A DNA stretch of 64,000 nt, taken from Raphanus sativus. Lineage: Eukaryota; Streptophyta; Magnoliopsida; Brassicales; Brassicaceae. The position numbers and the translations under genes are program-made. Of the stretch, positions 23,580-35,167 are shown in pieces. The DNA is taken from NCBI RefSeq assembly GCF_000801105.2, contig NC_079517.1, positions 4,278,001-4,342,000 on the forward strand. Direction: 5' to 3'. Each line of letters opens with the position of its first letter. The stretch's first letter is position 1. The notes beneath the pieces are model-generated. The model had not been told where the DNA came from and did no database searches. It saw only the letters and a list, made by a program, of their open reading frames with translations.

Positions 23580-26353
23580 CTATGAATCAGGCCTCATCTT
23601 CTTAGACATCGAAGGTTGGATACAAGAGAAGAGAGATAGTCTTTGCTTCTTTGGTTTAACATCGAAGATAAACGACCTCAGAGGAATACTAGTTTTGCCA
23701 TCTTGCGTAGTAGACCGTGTACTGGACCGGTTCTTTGACTCGGAAAGCGAAAACTCCTCGCTCAGTTTCCCAAGCGTCTTATCAGCTTCTTGCTGCAGTT
23801 TCACAACTTGGTCCAAACCCGTCTGAAGCTCTTCCGCGATCCTGTTGTTCTCCTTCTGCATGTTCGAAACCTCGCCTTCGAACTTAGCTCCTTGGTAGAT
23901 CGTAAACTTAGTTTCCGGATCTTCAGAATCTGTCTTGAGAGCTTCCGTTAAATCGTTCTGTATGTTGTTCAACGTCGAAGCTCTCGAGTTGATCTCTTCC
24001 TTGAGCAGCAAGCTTTTCTCTAGCCAGATGGTTAGCTCGGTGCGTATCTCGTTGAGGTGTTTGTAGATGGGACGAACGTTTGATCTTAGAGAAGGCTTGT
24101 CTTGATTCTTTTGGTCCACGATCTTTAATAACTCAGCGTGTAGGTCCTTGATCCCTGTATCGAACTGTTGTATCTGTCCAAACGAGTTACTAAACCTCAC
24201 CAGCAAGTTCAAGTTCTCGCTTAACAATGCATCGACTCTCGCTCCGAACAGCTGTTCTTTCGGTGACAACGTCTGGTTCTGACCAGTTATCGCGTTGATC
24301 GCATTGTCTTCTCTATAGATAAGCATGAACAACTGCTCTTTCTGTTTTTGTTGTTGATCCTTGTTGGCTATAGACTTCTGCTTATCAACATCACCACCAC
24401 CATCGCTTTTACTTTGAAGCAGGAGGTTGAGTTTTTGGTTTAAGGCTCTGAGCTGCTCATCTTTCATTGTGTTTTCACTCTTGAGTCTTGTTTCTGTTTC
24501 GTCCAACATCTTCTTTACTTCCTTGTAGCTCCTAATTACCTTTGTGTATTCGGTTAAGAGATGTTTCTCTCTGCCTTCAATCCCATGCGCAAGAACCTTC
24601 TGCAAGAGCGCTTCATCTTCAGCTTCAATGCTTGACTTTGGTGATAATAATAAAACTTCATTTTCTGTAACCACTTCAGATGCTGATTTAACATCTTCAG
24701 ACACAACAAGTTCTTCCTCTGGAACCTTTGTATCACTCAAAGATGTTACATTTTGGATTGGCACAGTAGTTTCTTTTTCAGCAATAACCACTTCAGATGC
24801 TGGTTTAACATCTTCAGACACAACTTGATCATCAATCTTTTCCTCTAAAACCTTTGCATCACTCAAGGATGTTGCATTAGTATCCTTTGATTCTTCTTCT
24901 TCTCCTTCTTGGTTTAAGCCCTTTAACTTGTTAGACAAGAAAGTTAGTTTTATATGTGCTCTCGTAAGGTGTATCTCAATGTTCTGACTCTGTTCTGAGA
25001 CCGCCTTGTGTATACCATTAATACCATTCAGCTTCTCCTCCATCTCTCTCAACCTCTTCTTCATGTCAGCAGCATCTTCATCAGTTTGAGATGAGTTGTT
25101 ATTATTCTCTTTAAGGGCTTTAATCTGTGCCTTGAGATCATCAATCTCTTCTCTTAGCCTCTGTATCAAAGCTGCTTGAGATGAGAACAAGCTTTCCAAA
25201 TTCATCACATCATTCACAAGCTCATCTATATTATCAGCAACATCTGTTATGGTAAGACATGACCTATCATCCACCACCACCTCATGTTGATTATCTCCAC
25301 TTACTTTTTTTTCCATCTCTTCCTCCTTTTCCATTTCTCCACTTCTTTGAGTTCTTGTTCCATCATCAAGAACTGCTTCAGAATGTTTATTATTAATTTC
25401 CTCTTTTGATTTACTTATCTCTTTTCTTGCCATCTCAGTTTCTTTCACATTCTCCTCGTGTTTCTCCCTCATCTCATCCAACTTCTCTTGGCATGATTTG
25501 AGAGCTGCGTTCGACATCAGAACCTGAGCTTCTCTGTCTTCAATCACGCCAGCGCCTTCATCGAACTCGTCTTGCAAACCGCAAACCCTCCCTTGTATCT
25601 CCACGATACGATTCTCGATCTCCCAATACTTGGCGAGCGCGTTCTCGTAAGAGCTCTTCACGAACTCCTTCTCCGTCTGCAAAACAAGAATCTCTTTCTG
25701 CAGCTTGTCGATCTCCTCAACCGCCTCGGTTTTGCTCAGACCGGACTTGTTAACAACAGCAACTTCAACTTCGGACAACGCATCGCTTCCTCTGTTGTTA
25801 GCTTTCCTCGACCTGAACATCTTTGCAGCGGCCTCGGGGTCTTTAATAGGAAAGTGATCAGGAACCTTTGGAACGTTCTTACCTGGTTTACGGTTTCTTG
25901 GCGAGGAAGGATCACACGAGTCATCGTCTTCGTTCATGGAAAACTCGGGGACTTGGTCGGGGAAAACAGATGCGATGGTTGTGTTTGCGTTTTGAAGCTC
26001 CTTGGAGATGTGGTCGTACCGTTCCGCTAAAGCGCGGTAGGCTTTGAACGATTCTTCCACGAAACTGATTAGTTCGGGTCTTCTCTTGTAATACATTTCA
26101 GCACGCTTTGCAAAGGAGTCACCTTCGTCTTCCAATAGCTTAAGTGCGTATTGCACCTTCTCCTCAATATCTGATATATCAAATTATATATAACAGTTTT
26201 AAGAAAGAAAAAATTTTGTGAAACGTTAAAGATGTGAAAAGATGTAATGAGAATGTTACCTTGAAGGTTTTCGTCGAGCCATTTAGATTGTTTGGTTCGG
26301 ACATGGCTTGCCCACCACCATGAATACGCATTGCTCGCTGCTCTTCGTAACAT
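23580..26353 (-). CDS. NET2C: NETWORKED 2-type actin-binding protein (NAB/KIP1-like domain)
   Basis: Two exons: 26260-26353 and 23580-26170, joined across an 89-bp intron (ENLQ|DIEEK); 894 aa. Residues 1 to about 90 form a NAB domain (SWWWASHVRTKQSKWLDENL, YYKRRPELISFVEESFKAYR), which binds filamentous actin in the NET family. The rest is long charged coiled coil (EKLDEMREKHEENVKETEMA and similar) containing a direct duplication around the SEDVK-SEVV segment. The end is basic (PKKQRLSLFSCI). NET2 proteins act in pollen and pollen tubes at the plasma membrane. The intron within the NAB domain is a family hallmark. The NET2C (At5g10500) label rests on its place between AIL6 and MSL2; the family call is firmer. 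Confidence 0.88.
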
Positions 26354-27617
26354 TTTTTCTTTTTAATTCTCTAACCTTTTTTTTTTGTTATTGTTTTTGT
26401 AAATCAATACATCGAACAAGATCTCATCTTTAATTCAATATATTGTTTTTTTTTGAAAGTTCTGTTCAAGAAAAGCAAAAGAGAGGTGTTTTGTTTCCTT
26501 TTTGGCTGATAAAAAGAACGGTGAAGAGGAAGTTTCGGCGCCAGATTATGGTTACTTCATTAATGGTTTAAGTTGCCTGCTATTTAAAAACGCAAGCAAT
26601 ATTATTGGATCTGTTATATAGTCTAAAAACCCAATATGAGCCCATAATTAAAGCCCACGATACCTACCTAACGCGTTTAGTGAAAAAAATAAAACACAAG
26701 AAAACGGTGTCGTTTAGCGAGGGTGCATGCATGCAATAATGCGGGGAGCATCTTTTTCATATAACACGAATCAATTCGCCGCGATAGTCTGAAGTGTCAA
26801 AACACGTGGCGTGTTGATCACCACTTTTACCCGGCACGTTGCTTATTACGAAACGTCACCGTATTCTTTGTCTGCGCGAATCCCTCTTTCTCTCTCTCTT
26901 CTTCCTAGAAGCTAGCTCCTTGAAGAAACAAAGAAGCTTCAAACCCTTGATTTAAAAAAAAAAACAAAAAAAATTCGGAGGTAAGTTATTTTCTGTAGAT
27001 AGATTCATGTTTCCGTATCGGCTCTTCGTAACTCCGATTTTTGATTCTTATTTGATTTAACTTGTCTTCCATCCCCCTGTATAAGTGTGCATCCATGATG
27101 CCTCGTTTCAATTGAAATTCGAATCTTCTGCTCTTCAAAAATTATGATTTGATCGACCGATTTGATTCCTGTAGGATTTAGGATAACGCTAGGCTGATGT
27201 AAGCTCATTATAGTTGCTTTAGTTTGGATTGTGATCCACAATTTGTATAATTTTAGGGTTATAGTTATGAACGAATCAAATAGTAGTATTGTGTTTCTAT
27301 TAGTTCAATTTCACAATTGTCTTGATTGTAAATAGTCTTTAAGAAGAATCACACTCTGATTCTCACAGTTTGTTCAAAGAGACATTTCAAAATTTTAATA
27401 AAATGCAAGTTTTAGTAAGTAATTTCATTGGAACTCTTGTTTTGCTGCTTCTGAATCATACACACTGGTTTGATTGGTGTGTGTTTATTACTATTAGTGC
27501 AGGGTTGGTGTTGGCATTCTTTAGTTAGTTTCTTTCCGTTAAGTCTGCACGGCTTATGATCGGTGCTACTAACGCCTACGCCTGCTAGCTAGCTAACACC
27601 TTGACTCTGTTCAGAAT
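26354..27617. promoter_or_regulatory. Divergent promoter of the NET2-like and MSL2-like genes, with MSL2 5'UTR intron
   Basis: It holds the near-palindrome AAACGGTGTCGTTT (26702-26715), an RY-like TGCATGCATGCA (26724-26735) and a G-box CACGTG (26803-26808). Plus-strand leader sequence near 26880-26980 ends GGAG|GTAAGT. An intron then runs to TTCAG at 27614, just before the MSL2-like start codon. The motifs are read directly; their use is not shown. Confidence 0.6.
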
Positions 27618-30600
27618 ATGGCCCTCTATGGTTCATTGCAGCTGTCCCATGGCTTCGGTCTCGTTAGAAGCCAGTGGTGCTATAAGCCAGAATATGTAAT
27701 GTTCTCTCTTCTATTTTAGACCTCGAGATATGTTTTCTTTGAATTCAATTTTTTCTCCTTTCTTCGTTATAAACATGGTGCTTTTGTTTGTACTTAGAGT
27801 GCCGTCAGAAGGAGGCTGCATGTGTCAAAGGGTCCTCTCTCGATAGTTTCTCCGGTAATATCTTTAAAAGTAGCTTACTTTGTTCATTCAGCTTGGTTTG
27901 TTGATGTCTAGTAGCATATACTTTTTTCTGTATGCAGTCGGGGGATCATGGTTTTAGGAACATTTTGTTGTCGGATTACCTTCGTAGGCCTATTTGTTCA
28001 GTGCCATGCAGAACCACCGCTATTAGGTGTCATTCGTTTTCTGCAGGAGGCAACGTCATTGAACCTGCTATTAAAGCTGCCACTTTGGTGTTAGCAAAGT
28101 AAGACTTCTTTTTTTTTTCTTATAATCATTTCCAGAATGACCACTTGACTGTGAAACTTATCACAGTCTCGAGCATCTGACTCCCAATAAATAAATTTAA
28201 TTCTACTCAAAGAAGTTTCGAAAGTAACTGAACGCGCTTTGTCATTGCTATGGTTCCCCTTAGGGAAGTTGTAATACTTTTGATGGGGAATTTTGAAAAA
28301 GGGGGGGGGGGGTTATGTTTATGTTACTTCTCATTCCTTTTTATTATACTCTGCAAACATTTCAGGTCATACAGTTTACTACAACAATTCCCTCTTGTAT
28401 ATAAGTTGGTTCCAGCTGTTACTCTTCTTATTTTCTCCCTGTGGGGTTTAGTACCTATTGTTCGCCAAGGAAGAAACATATTACTCAATGTAGGTGCAGC
28501 CATTTCAAGTTCATATGTGTTTTTCCTTCAATACTTTCTTCAATGCCTAAGTTCAAATTAATGGTGCTACTTGTATATAATACAAATTTTACCATTAAAT
28601 CACTGCAGAAGAATGATAATGGATGGAAAAAGAGTGGTGCCTACCATATTATGACTTCATATGTTCAACCCCTGCTATTATGGTTAGGAGCTCTATTCAT
28701 CTGCAGGTATATCTATCAAGGAGTTCCTCGTTATTCATTGTTGAAATTTTTGTGATATACTTATTTTAAGGTGGTTTATATCTGGTGACAATTCCTTATA
28801 CAGGGCATTAGATCCCATTGTCCTTCCTACCGAAGCTAGCAAAATTGTAAAAGATAGGCTTTTGAATTTCGTGAGGTCATTGTCAACAGTACTTGCATTT
28901 GCCTACTGCATATCGAGGTAAGCGTGCTGTCTCCTCGTTTTAAGTGCCACGTCTTTTATGTTTCTATATGAAAGTGGAATTTTTCACGTGAAATTGTTAT
29001 GTGGGTCATTTCATGGCTTCTAATTCTGGTTAGATGTGTCCATGCAGTCTTATCCAACAAACACAGAAGCTCTTCTCTGAAACAAGTGACCCAAACGATA
29101 CAAGAAACGTATGTAATGCAAAACTCATAAGAAAATGAACTTTTCTGCTCATCCAGAATGTTTGCTCTAGCGTAACCGAAAGTTTCTGCTTCCCAGATCA
29201 AAACTTTAACTGGTTTCTCAATGCGGTTTGCTAATTTTCCTTTGGAATGGAACAGATGGGATTTCAATTTGCTGGGAAAGCAGTGTATTCTGCTGTATGG
29301 GTTGCTGCTGTTTCACTTTTCATGGAGTTGCTGGGCTTCTCTACCCAAAAATGGCTAACTGCTGGAGGTCTTGGGACAGTTTTGATTACTCTTGCTGGCC
29401 GAGAGGTGATACCTTGTTTGCATTCTGATTATTTTAGTTTCTTCTGAATAGTCACAGTCCCCTTAGTAATAACTTTTTCTTCTTCTGAAAAGATATTTCA
29501 TTAAACCTGAGTTTTTGCGGTTCCAGATTTTGACAAACTTTCTTTCAAGTGTCATGATTCACGCAACGCGACCATTTGTTCTGAATGAGTGGATTCAGAC
29601 AAAGATTGAAGGTTATGAAGTTTCTGGTACTGTGGAGGTTGGTATCATAATCTTCCTACTTTTCCATACTCGTCATTCCTATGCCTAGACATTTCCTTAG
29701 AATTAGCCAACCAACTTTCTCAAATGGTTGTTGCAATGAATTTACAGCATGTTGGTTGGTGGTCACCAACGATCATAAGAGGTGAAGACCGTGAGGCAAT
29801 CCACATCCCAAACCATAAGTTCACAGTCAATGTCGTGAGAAACCTTACTCAGAAAACTCATTGGCGTATCAAAACCCACCTAGCAATCAGTCACTTGGAT
29901 GTCAACAAAATAAATGTGCGTTTCCCAGCTCTTTATATGGTCGTTATACAACAACTTAATTGCCAATCATGAAATGTTTTTATATAGCTGATCCTTGTTT
30001 TTGAACTTCTCCAAACAGAATATTGTAGCTGACATGCGGAAAGTGCTGGCCAAGAATCCTCAAGTTGAGCAACAGAGATTACACAGAAGGATATTCTTGG
30101 AGAATGTGAATCCAGAGAACCAGGCCCTAGTGGTTAGACTCCAATGCCTATTTTTTTCTTTTGTACCCATCTTGAAGTAGATATATCGCTTTTTCTGATA
30201 TCTGGTTTTCGTTTTTTACAGATACTAATCTCTTGTTTTGTGAAGACGTCCCATTTCGAAGAATACTTATGTGTAAAAGTAAGTTGTTGTCTCTCATCTA
30301 ATTGCATTCATTTTCTTGAATTGGCTAAAATGTTACACTCATTGCGAAACAGGAAGCTATATTGTTGGACCTTCTTAGAGTCATAAGCCATCACCGAGCA
30401 CGTCTAGCTACACCAATTCGTACAATCCGAAAGATGTACACAGACGCAGACATTGAGAACGCGCCATTTGGAGAATCAATGTACGGTCCTGGAGGTGTTG
30501 CTTCTAGGCGTCCGTTGATGCTAATCGAACCCTCATACAAAATCAACGGAGAAGACAAATCTAAATCTCAAAACCGTGCATCAAAACCAACCGCAGAGCA

Positions 30601-31111
30601 AGAAAACAAAGCTCCTTCCAGCCCAAAGTCCAAGGAAACACCTTCTCCAGACCCAAAGGCAAACGTGAAAGTTGGAGAGTCTGATGGCAACAAAACATTT
30701 GACGAAAAGCCAGGAACCCAACCGGTCTCCAAACCAGCTACCATCGCAAAAGATACAACAGAAGCTTCAGGAGCTGAGAAGCCAAAGGGCAAGAGAAGTG
30801 GTGGTACCACACCAAAGAACGATACTCAGAAGGAAGCAGATGGTTCAACTTCACTAGCGTCTAGATCAGCAGCCTTGGAAGAGAATATAGTGTTGGGTGT
30901 CGCACTAGAGGGATCAAAGATGACACTACCAATAGAGGAAGAGATGCCTTCTTCTTCTCCCACGGAAACAGATGGTAAAGAGCTCACCGGTGCTGCTAGG
31001 AGATCTGGAAATGGGACATTGGTGGCTGAAAAGGAGCAGAAAGATGGCCAGTCTCAAACAAGCTCAAGTGCTGCTGCTTCTAGTGAAAACAATGAGATTG
31101 AAAGAAAATGA
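27618..31111 (+). CDS. MSL2: Plastid mechanosensitive channel, MscS-like MSL2 type
   Basis: Thirteen exons: 27618-27695, 27798-27854, 27938-28098, 28366-28489, 28609-28706, 28804-28917, 29048-29108, 29256-29405, 29527-29637, 29748-29915, 30019-30132, 30222-30278, 30353-31111; 683 aa. The N-terminus ([18 protein letters not shown]) is a plausible transit peptide. Hydrophobic segments follow ([50 protein letters not shown]). The MscS pore and beta domain reads [20 protein letters not shown] to [21 protein letters not shown] long polar tail of about 230 residues fills the last exon. In Arabidopsis MSL2/MSL3 sit in the plastid envelope, relieve osmotic stress and shape plastids. The intron at 28099-28365 contains a 12-G run (28301-28312). 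Confidence 0.94.
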
Positions 31112-31343
31112 TGTTTAGTGTAATACACACACTGTTGTAATGTAATGCTATTGATTGATTTACCCTCCACAATTCTAGAAGCTGGGGGGTGATAAATTAA
31201 TATATTTAATATAAGGGTGGTTTTCAGATAGTTGGTTTGAAAGTAAAGGGTCAAAATCATAAATATCTTAAATAGTCTGTTGAGAAGTAGCTCACCGGTC
31301 TCTATTGGTTACATGTTCATAAATTAATTCCGATCTCTCCGCC

Positions 31344-31352
31344 ATAAATATA
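31344..31352 (+). promoter_or_regulatory. TATA-like box of PAS2
   Basis: ATAAATATA lies about 50 bases upstream of the PAS2 start codon, in the short (288 bp) gap after the MSL2-like stop codon. The tandem genes therefore share a very compact spacer. Confidence 0.45.
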
Positions 31353-31399
31353 GTCTTTCTAGCTGTAGTTGCCTATCTCTAATCTATTCTCCACTTTCC

Positions 31400-33123
31400 A
31401 TGGCGTCGTTTCTCTCCATCATTCGTCGAGTGTACCTCACTCTCTACAACTGGATCGTCTTTGCTGGATGGTAAGTCGAAGTTGCCGCCACCCTTTTTAC
31501 TCTTCTTCTTGGTTTCTCTCGGAACTGTTTTGAACTGTTTGGTGTTTTTTAGGGCTCAGGTTTTGTACTTTGCGGTAAAGACGTTGAAGGAAACGGGACA
31601 TGAAAATGTCTATGATGCTGTGGAGAAGCCTCTCCAGCTTGCTCAGACTGCCGCTGTCCTCGAGGTCTGTCTGTCTGTCATGATACTTTCTCTTAAGAGG
31701 ATAAGAGAACAGTTGTAGCAACTGATTCATTCCCTTTTTTTTGTTCTTTATGTCTCAAACAGATTCTTCATGGTTTAGTAGGTGAGTGGTCTATCTGATC
31801 CATTACACTAATTTGCAGTACAACATCTTGAAGTTGATCGTCTGAGCTTACGTTCTGTTGTGTGTGTCTATAAACTCGAGTAGGTTTGGTCAGATCTCCT
31901 GTTTCTGCAACTCTGCCACAGATTGGCTCAAGGCTGTTTCTCACTTGGGGCATCCTATACAGCTTCCCAGAGGTTAGCACTTAATTAGCGCCATTGAGTT
32001 AACTATTTCTCTTGGATCTTTTGCAGTCTTTTTCATCTTTTGAACTCATGTTATATATTTAATTTCCAGGTCCAATCACATTTTCTTGTTGCCTCGCTGG
32101 TCATAAGCTGGTCTATCACGGAGGTGATTCATATTTCTAGTCTTCCTTTTGATTCACCAGTTTCACTGTTTGTCTTGAATCTGAAATTTCTGAACATATT
32201 GCTTCTCTTCCAATGCTTTGGAAGTTTCCTGTCTGTCACATGTGTCGTTGAAGTACAGACCCAAGTGATTCTATCTTTGCTATTACCTAGCTGTTACTAT
32301 TAGACGTAGGCATGACTCTTTGAAAATTAAAATTGCGCCTTAAAGACCATTTCTTCATGTGCTTTTAGTTAATATGTTTGGTTTCTAAATGGTTGGTTGA
32401 ATGATTGCTTGATGTTTCAGATTATTCGCTACTCCTTCTTTGGTTTCAAGGAAGCTCTAGGCTTTGCACCTTCATGGCACTTGTGGCTCAGGTATGCAAA
32501 TCCTTATGCAGTATTTCAATTCAAGCCTTGATCATTGATAGATTACCCAAACCTGATCATCTTATTTGTTTTTTTGTCCCTTTTTTGTTCAATTTGTTCA
32601 GATACAGCAGCTTTTTAGTGCTATACCCGACCGGTATCACCAGTGAAGTAGGTCTTGTCTACCTTGCCTTACCACACATCAAGGTAACACAACCGACACC
32701 CTCATGTGATGTCTTAAAAAGAAATGAGAAAACCTTTTCTTTACAAAGATAAAGCTTTGCATTTTTAATGAATATATAGTTGATTACTGAATGGTCCATT
32801 TGCTTATTACTTTTTTTTTGGTTCTTTCTTGCAGACGTCTGAGATGTACGGCGTTAGGATGCCTAACACATTGAACTTCTCATTCGACTTCTTCTATGCA
32901 ACCATACTCGTCCTTGCTATCTATGTCCCAGGCACAGACTCACTCGACCTCTTCTTTAGATTATGTCTCACCAATCTGTTTATTTATGATCCCTGACTAA
33001 TTTTGTTATTTGGGGGGGGGGGGGGGGGGGGGGGGGTGTTGAGCTGTTGCAGGTAGTCCACACATGTACAGGTACATGCTTTGTCAGCGTAAGAGAGCTC
33101 TCTCCAAATCTAAGAGGGAATAA
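31400..33123 (+). CDS. PAS2: Very-long-chain 3-hydroxyacyl-CoA dehydratase PASTICCINO2
   Basis: Nine exons: 31400-31470, 31553-31664, 31763-31781, 31884-31972, 32070-32123, 32421-32491, 32602-32683, 32835-32931, 33053-33123; 221 aa, the same length as I remember for Arabidopsis PAS2. The protein is a multi-pass ER membrane enzyme catalysing the dehydration step of fatty-acid elongation. The pair of catalytic residues lies in YPTGITSE (Tyr and Glu seven apart, as in yeast Phs1). The end KRALSKSKRE is a lysine-rich ER-type tail. The last intron starts GC, not GT (CCCAG|GCACAG), and contains a 25-G run. No alternative GT keeps the conserved VPGSPHMYRYMLCQ frame. Confidence 0.95.
33012..33036 (+). 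repeat. Run of 25 consecutive G in the last PAS2 intron
   Basis: A single uninterrupted poly(G) tract lies 16 bases upstream of the intron's 3' splice site. Homopolymer G runs this long are rare in plant DNA. It could form a quadruplex in the transcript or be a sequencing length error. Confidence 0.85.
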
Positions 33124-33320
33124 AAAAAATCTTACAGAGAGGATACCAAAAGCTCATCAACTGATTTTCTTCTCTTGTGTGGTTCTTTCATTGTGCTTTC
33201 CTTTGTTACACTTGGTATTTCTTTTTCTTTAGTTCCTTGGAGATTATTTAAATTTATGCGGGTTACTACTATATTAATTATAACTAGCTTTTGATGATGT
33301 TTATCCTTTTTAATCATAAA

Positions 33321-34128
33321 CTAGATCTTGATCCGCGCTTTGGAAGCGCGGAATATTTTACGATGAAAAATTTCACTAATAACTTAACAAATATTTTGTT
33401 AACTTTTAAAGAGTGTGTATTTAAAATATTTTTGTATTTAAATCAGTGTTTTTAAATTCAATCCGATTGTGATTATACCGATTAATCCGGAGATCTAACA
33501 ATTCAATTTAATTTTTTTAAATATTCATATTAAAAGTCATTAAAACCCGAGACTAACCGATTGAACTGATGGATGACCGATATGTAATCTAATTTGATTG
33601 AAATTGTAATATTTTCATAATTTGTAATCTTATAATCCAAATTTTAAAGTTCATTATTTTGTATATGAAATTATGACGTTTCTACAAAATTTTAAAGAGA
33701 AAATGATGGATATAAAATAACTAAGATTAATTATTGTATTGTTTGGAAACATTGATAGTAGTATATAAAATATATTGTTTGGAAACATTGATAGTAGTAT
33801 AAAGAAATAAGTATATTGTTTAGAAATATGGATAGTAGTATAAAGAAATGAACATTAGGGATTTAATGTAGGTTTAACTATAAAGTATAAAGGTGTATTT
33901 AATTTAAAAACTTAAAAAATAAATGTTAGGTCCAACATAATGTTTGGAAACATTGATAGTATTATAAAGAAATAAGTATATTGTTTGGAAACATAGATAG
34001 TAGTATAAACAAAGGAACATTAGGGCTTTAATGTAGGTTTACCTATAAAATATAAAGATGTATTTAATTTAAAAACTTACAAAATAAATGTTAGGTCCAA
34101 CATAATGTTTCTGTTTTAATAAGATAGA
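33321..34128 (-). mobile_element. Non-autonomous Helitron, minus strand
   Basis: Read on the minus strand it begins TCTATCTTATTAAAACAGAA (34128 leftward). It ends with the hairpin CCGCGCTTccaAAGCGCGG, then ATCAAGATCTAG at 33321, followed by T. The interior repeats TTTGGAAACATTGATAGTAG several times and contains two copies of a segment around TTAGGTCCAACATAATGTTT, about 165 bp apart. Length 808 bp, non-coding. Confidence 0.88.
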
Positions 34129-34218
34129 TTTTTAACTTTTGAAAATTCGTTTAAAATTAAAGTTTCTTATACTCATTATGTTATAGATTCTTATACTCAT
34201 TATGTTATAGATTCATAT

Positions 34219-34984
34219 GTTTAATTTGCAGGTTTGACATTGGTGTGTTTTCTCAATGTTAATAGCCTTCGTTTATAAACTGTGAGATTGGGTTTTTCTT
34301 TTATAGTGATTTTATTTAGTTTATTTTGTTATATTAAATAATATTGTTAAAATTTTGTTTTAAAGTTTTATATTCAATTCAAATTTTGTATATATATTTT
34401 TAAAACAAATATATTATTTGGACAAGCCAAAAAATAATGAAACCAAGTTAAAAAACATATAAATGTAAGTGATATATAAAGTTTTTATTATGGAATTATT
34501 TCCACTCTTAAGTTAATATATATTGGTAGGTTTTAAAATATCTAAACCATAATTGGTTTAAATTTATATACACAATATAGATTATTATATTCAACTAAGA
34601 AACAAAGAATGGAGAGAAATGGTTGATGTGAAGATACATGATCTCAGCTAAATTATATTTCATGTTTTCTCAAACTTATTATTTTATTTTTTGGTCTGTA
34701 ATTGGTTAAGTAATTTATTAGACAATTGGTCACAGGTTTGTTGGTTTGATGTTGAATAATATAAGTTGTAATCCTGATCTCAGCCTTCATGTATAATAAG
34801 CCAAAATATTTTATTTTATTTCAAAGCAAATGACTCAAGAATTCGGTTAGAGAACGTTGATTAAAATCGAAGTACTCGGTATGAAATGTGTTAAACAATA
34901 GAGTTTAAAACCTGTAGCATATTTATATAATTTTTGTGGAAAAATCAGAGTTATTTCTTTTTTCGAATTCTTGATTTAATAGAT
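34219..34984. repeat. Direct repeat copy A (about 0.75 kb)
   Basis: Matches copy B (35168-35911) along its length, both starting near CAGGTTTGACATTGGTGTGT and ending ATTTAATAGAT. Scattered substitutions and small indels separate them, so the duplication is not recent. Immediately upstream, a roughly 24-bp unit (CTTATACTCATTATGTTATA) is repeated at 34168-34212. Confidence 0.85.
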
Positions 34985-34995
34985 TTGTGGAAAAA

Positions 34996-35096
34996 TCAGG
35001 AGAAGAACTCTAATCCAGCCTGATTCTGTGATGTTGTATAGAAATCCATAAGCGGCTGCAATGCATCCATCGGTGATACCGTAATCATCTCTCCGC
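34996..35096 (-). pseudogene. Possible captured gene fragment (3'-terminal exon)
   Basis: On the minus strand an AG acceptor is followed by an open frame reading EMITVSPMDALQPLMDFY, ending GLEFFS and a TGA stop. Codon content looks protein-like and unlike the AT-rich surroundings. It lies in the 183-bp spacer between two direct repeats. I do not recognise the parent gene. Other frames across this stretch are also open for short distances. Confidence 0.3.
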
Positions 35097-35167
35097 CTCA
35101 TGGTGGCTAACAAAACAACAATATGGAGATAAACAAACAAACAAATCCATGGGACTATGATCGTTTT

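Noticed and set aside
24544..24828. 94-codon frame antisense to the NET2-like gene
   Set aside because: Low-complexity Ser/Thr shadow of the coiled-coil coding strand.
30568..30810. 80-codon minus-strand frame over MSL2 exon 13
   Set aside because: Antisense shadow of the polar C-terminal coding region.
33012..33036. Assembly gap or adaptor sequence
   Set aside because: Flanking intron sequence is continuous and the exons on both sides splice into a full PAS2 protein, so the region is genuine even if the G count is uncertain.
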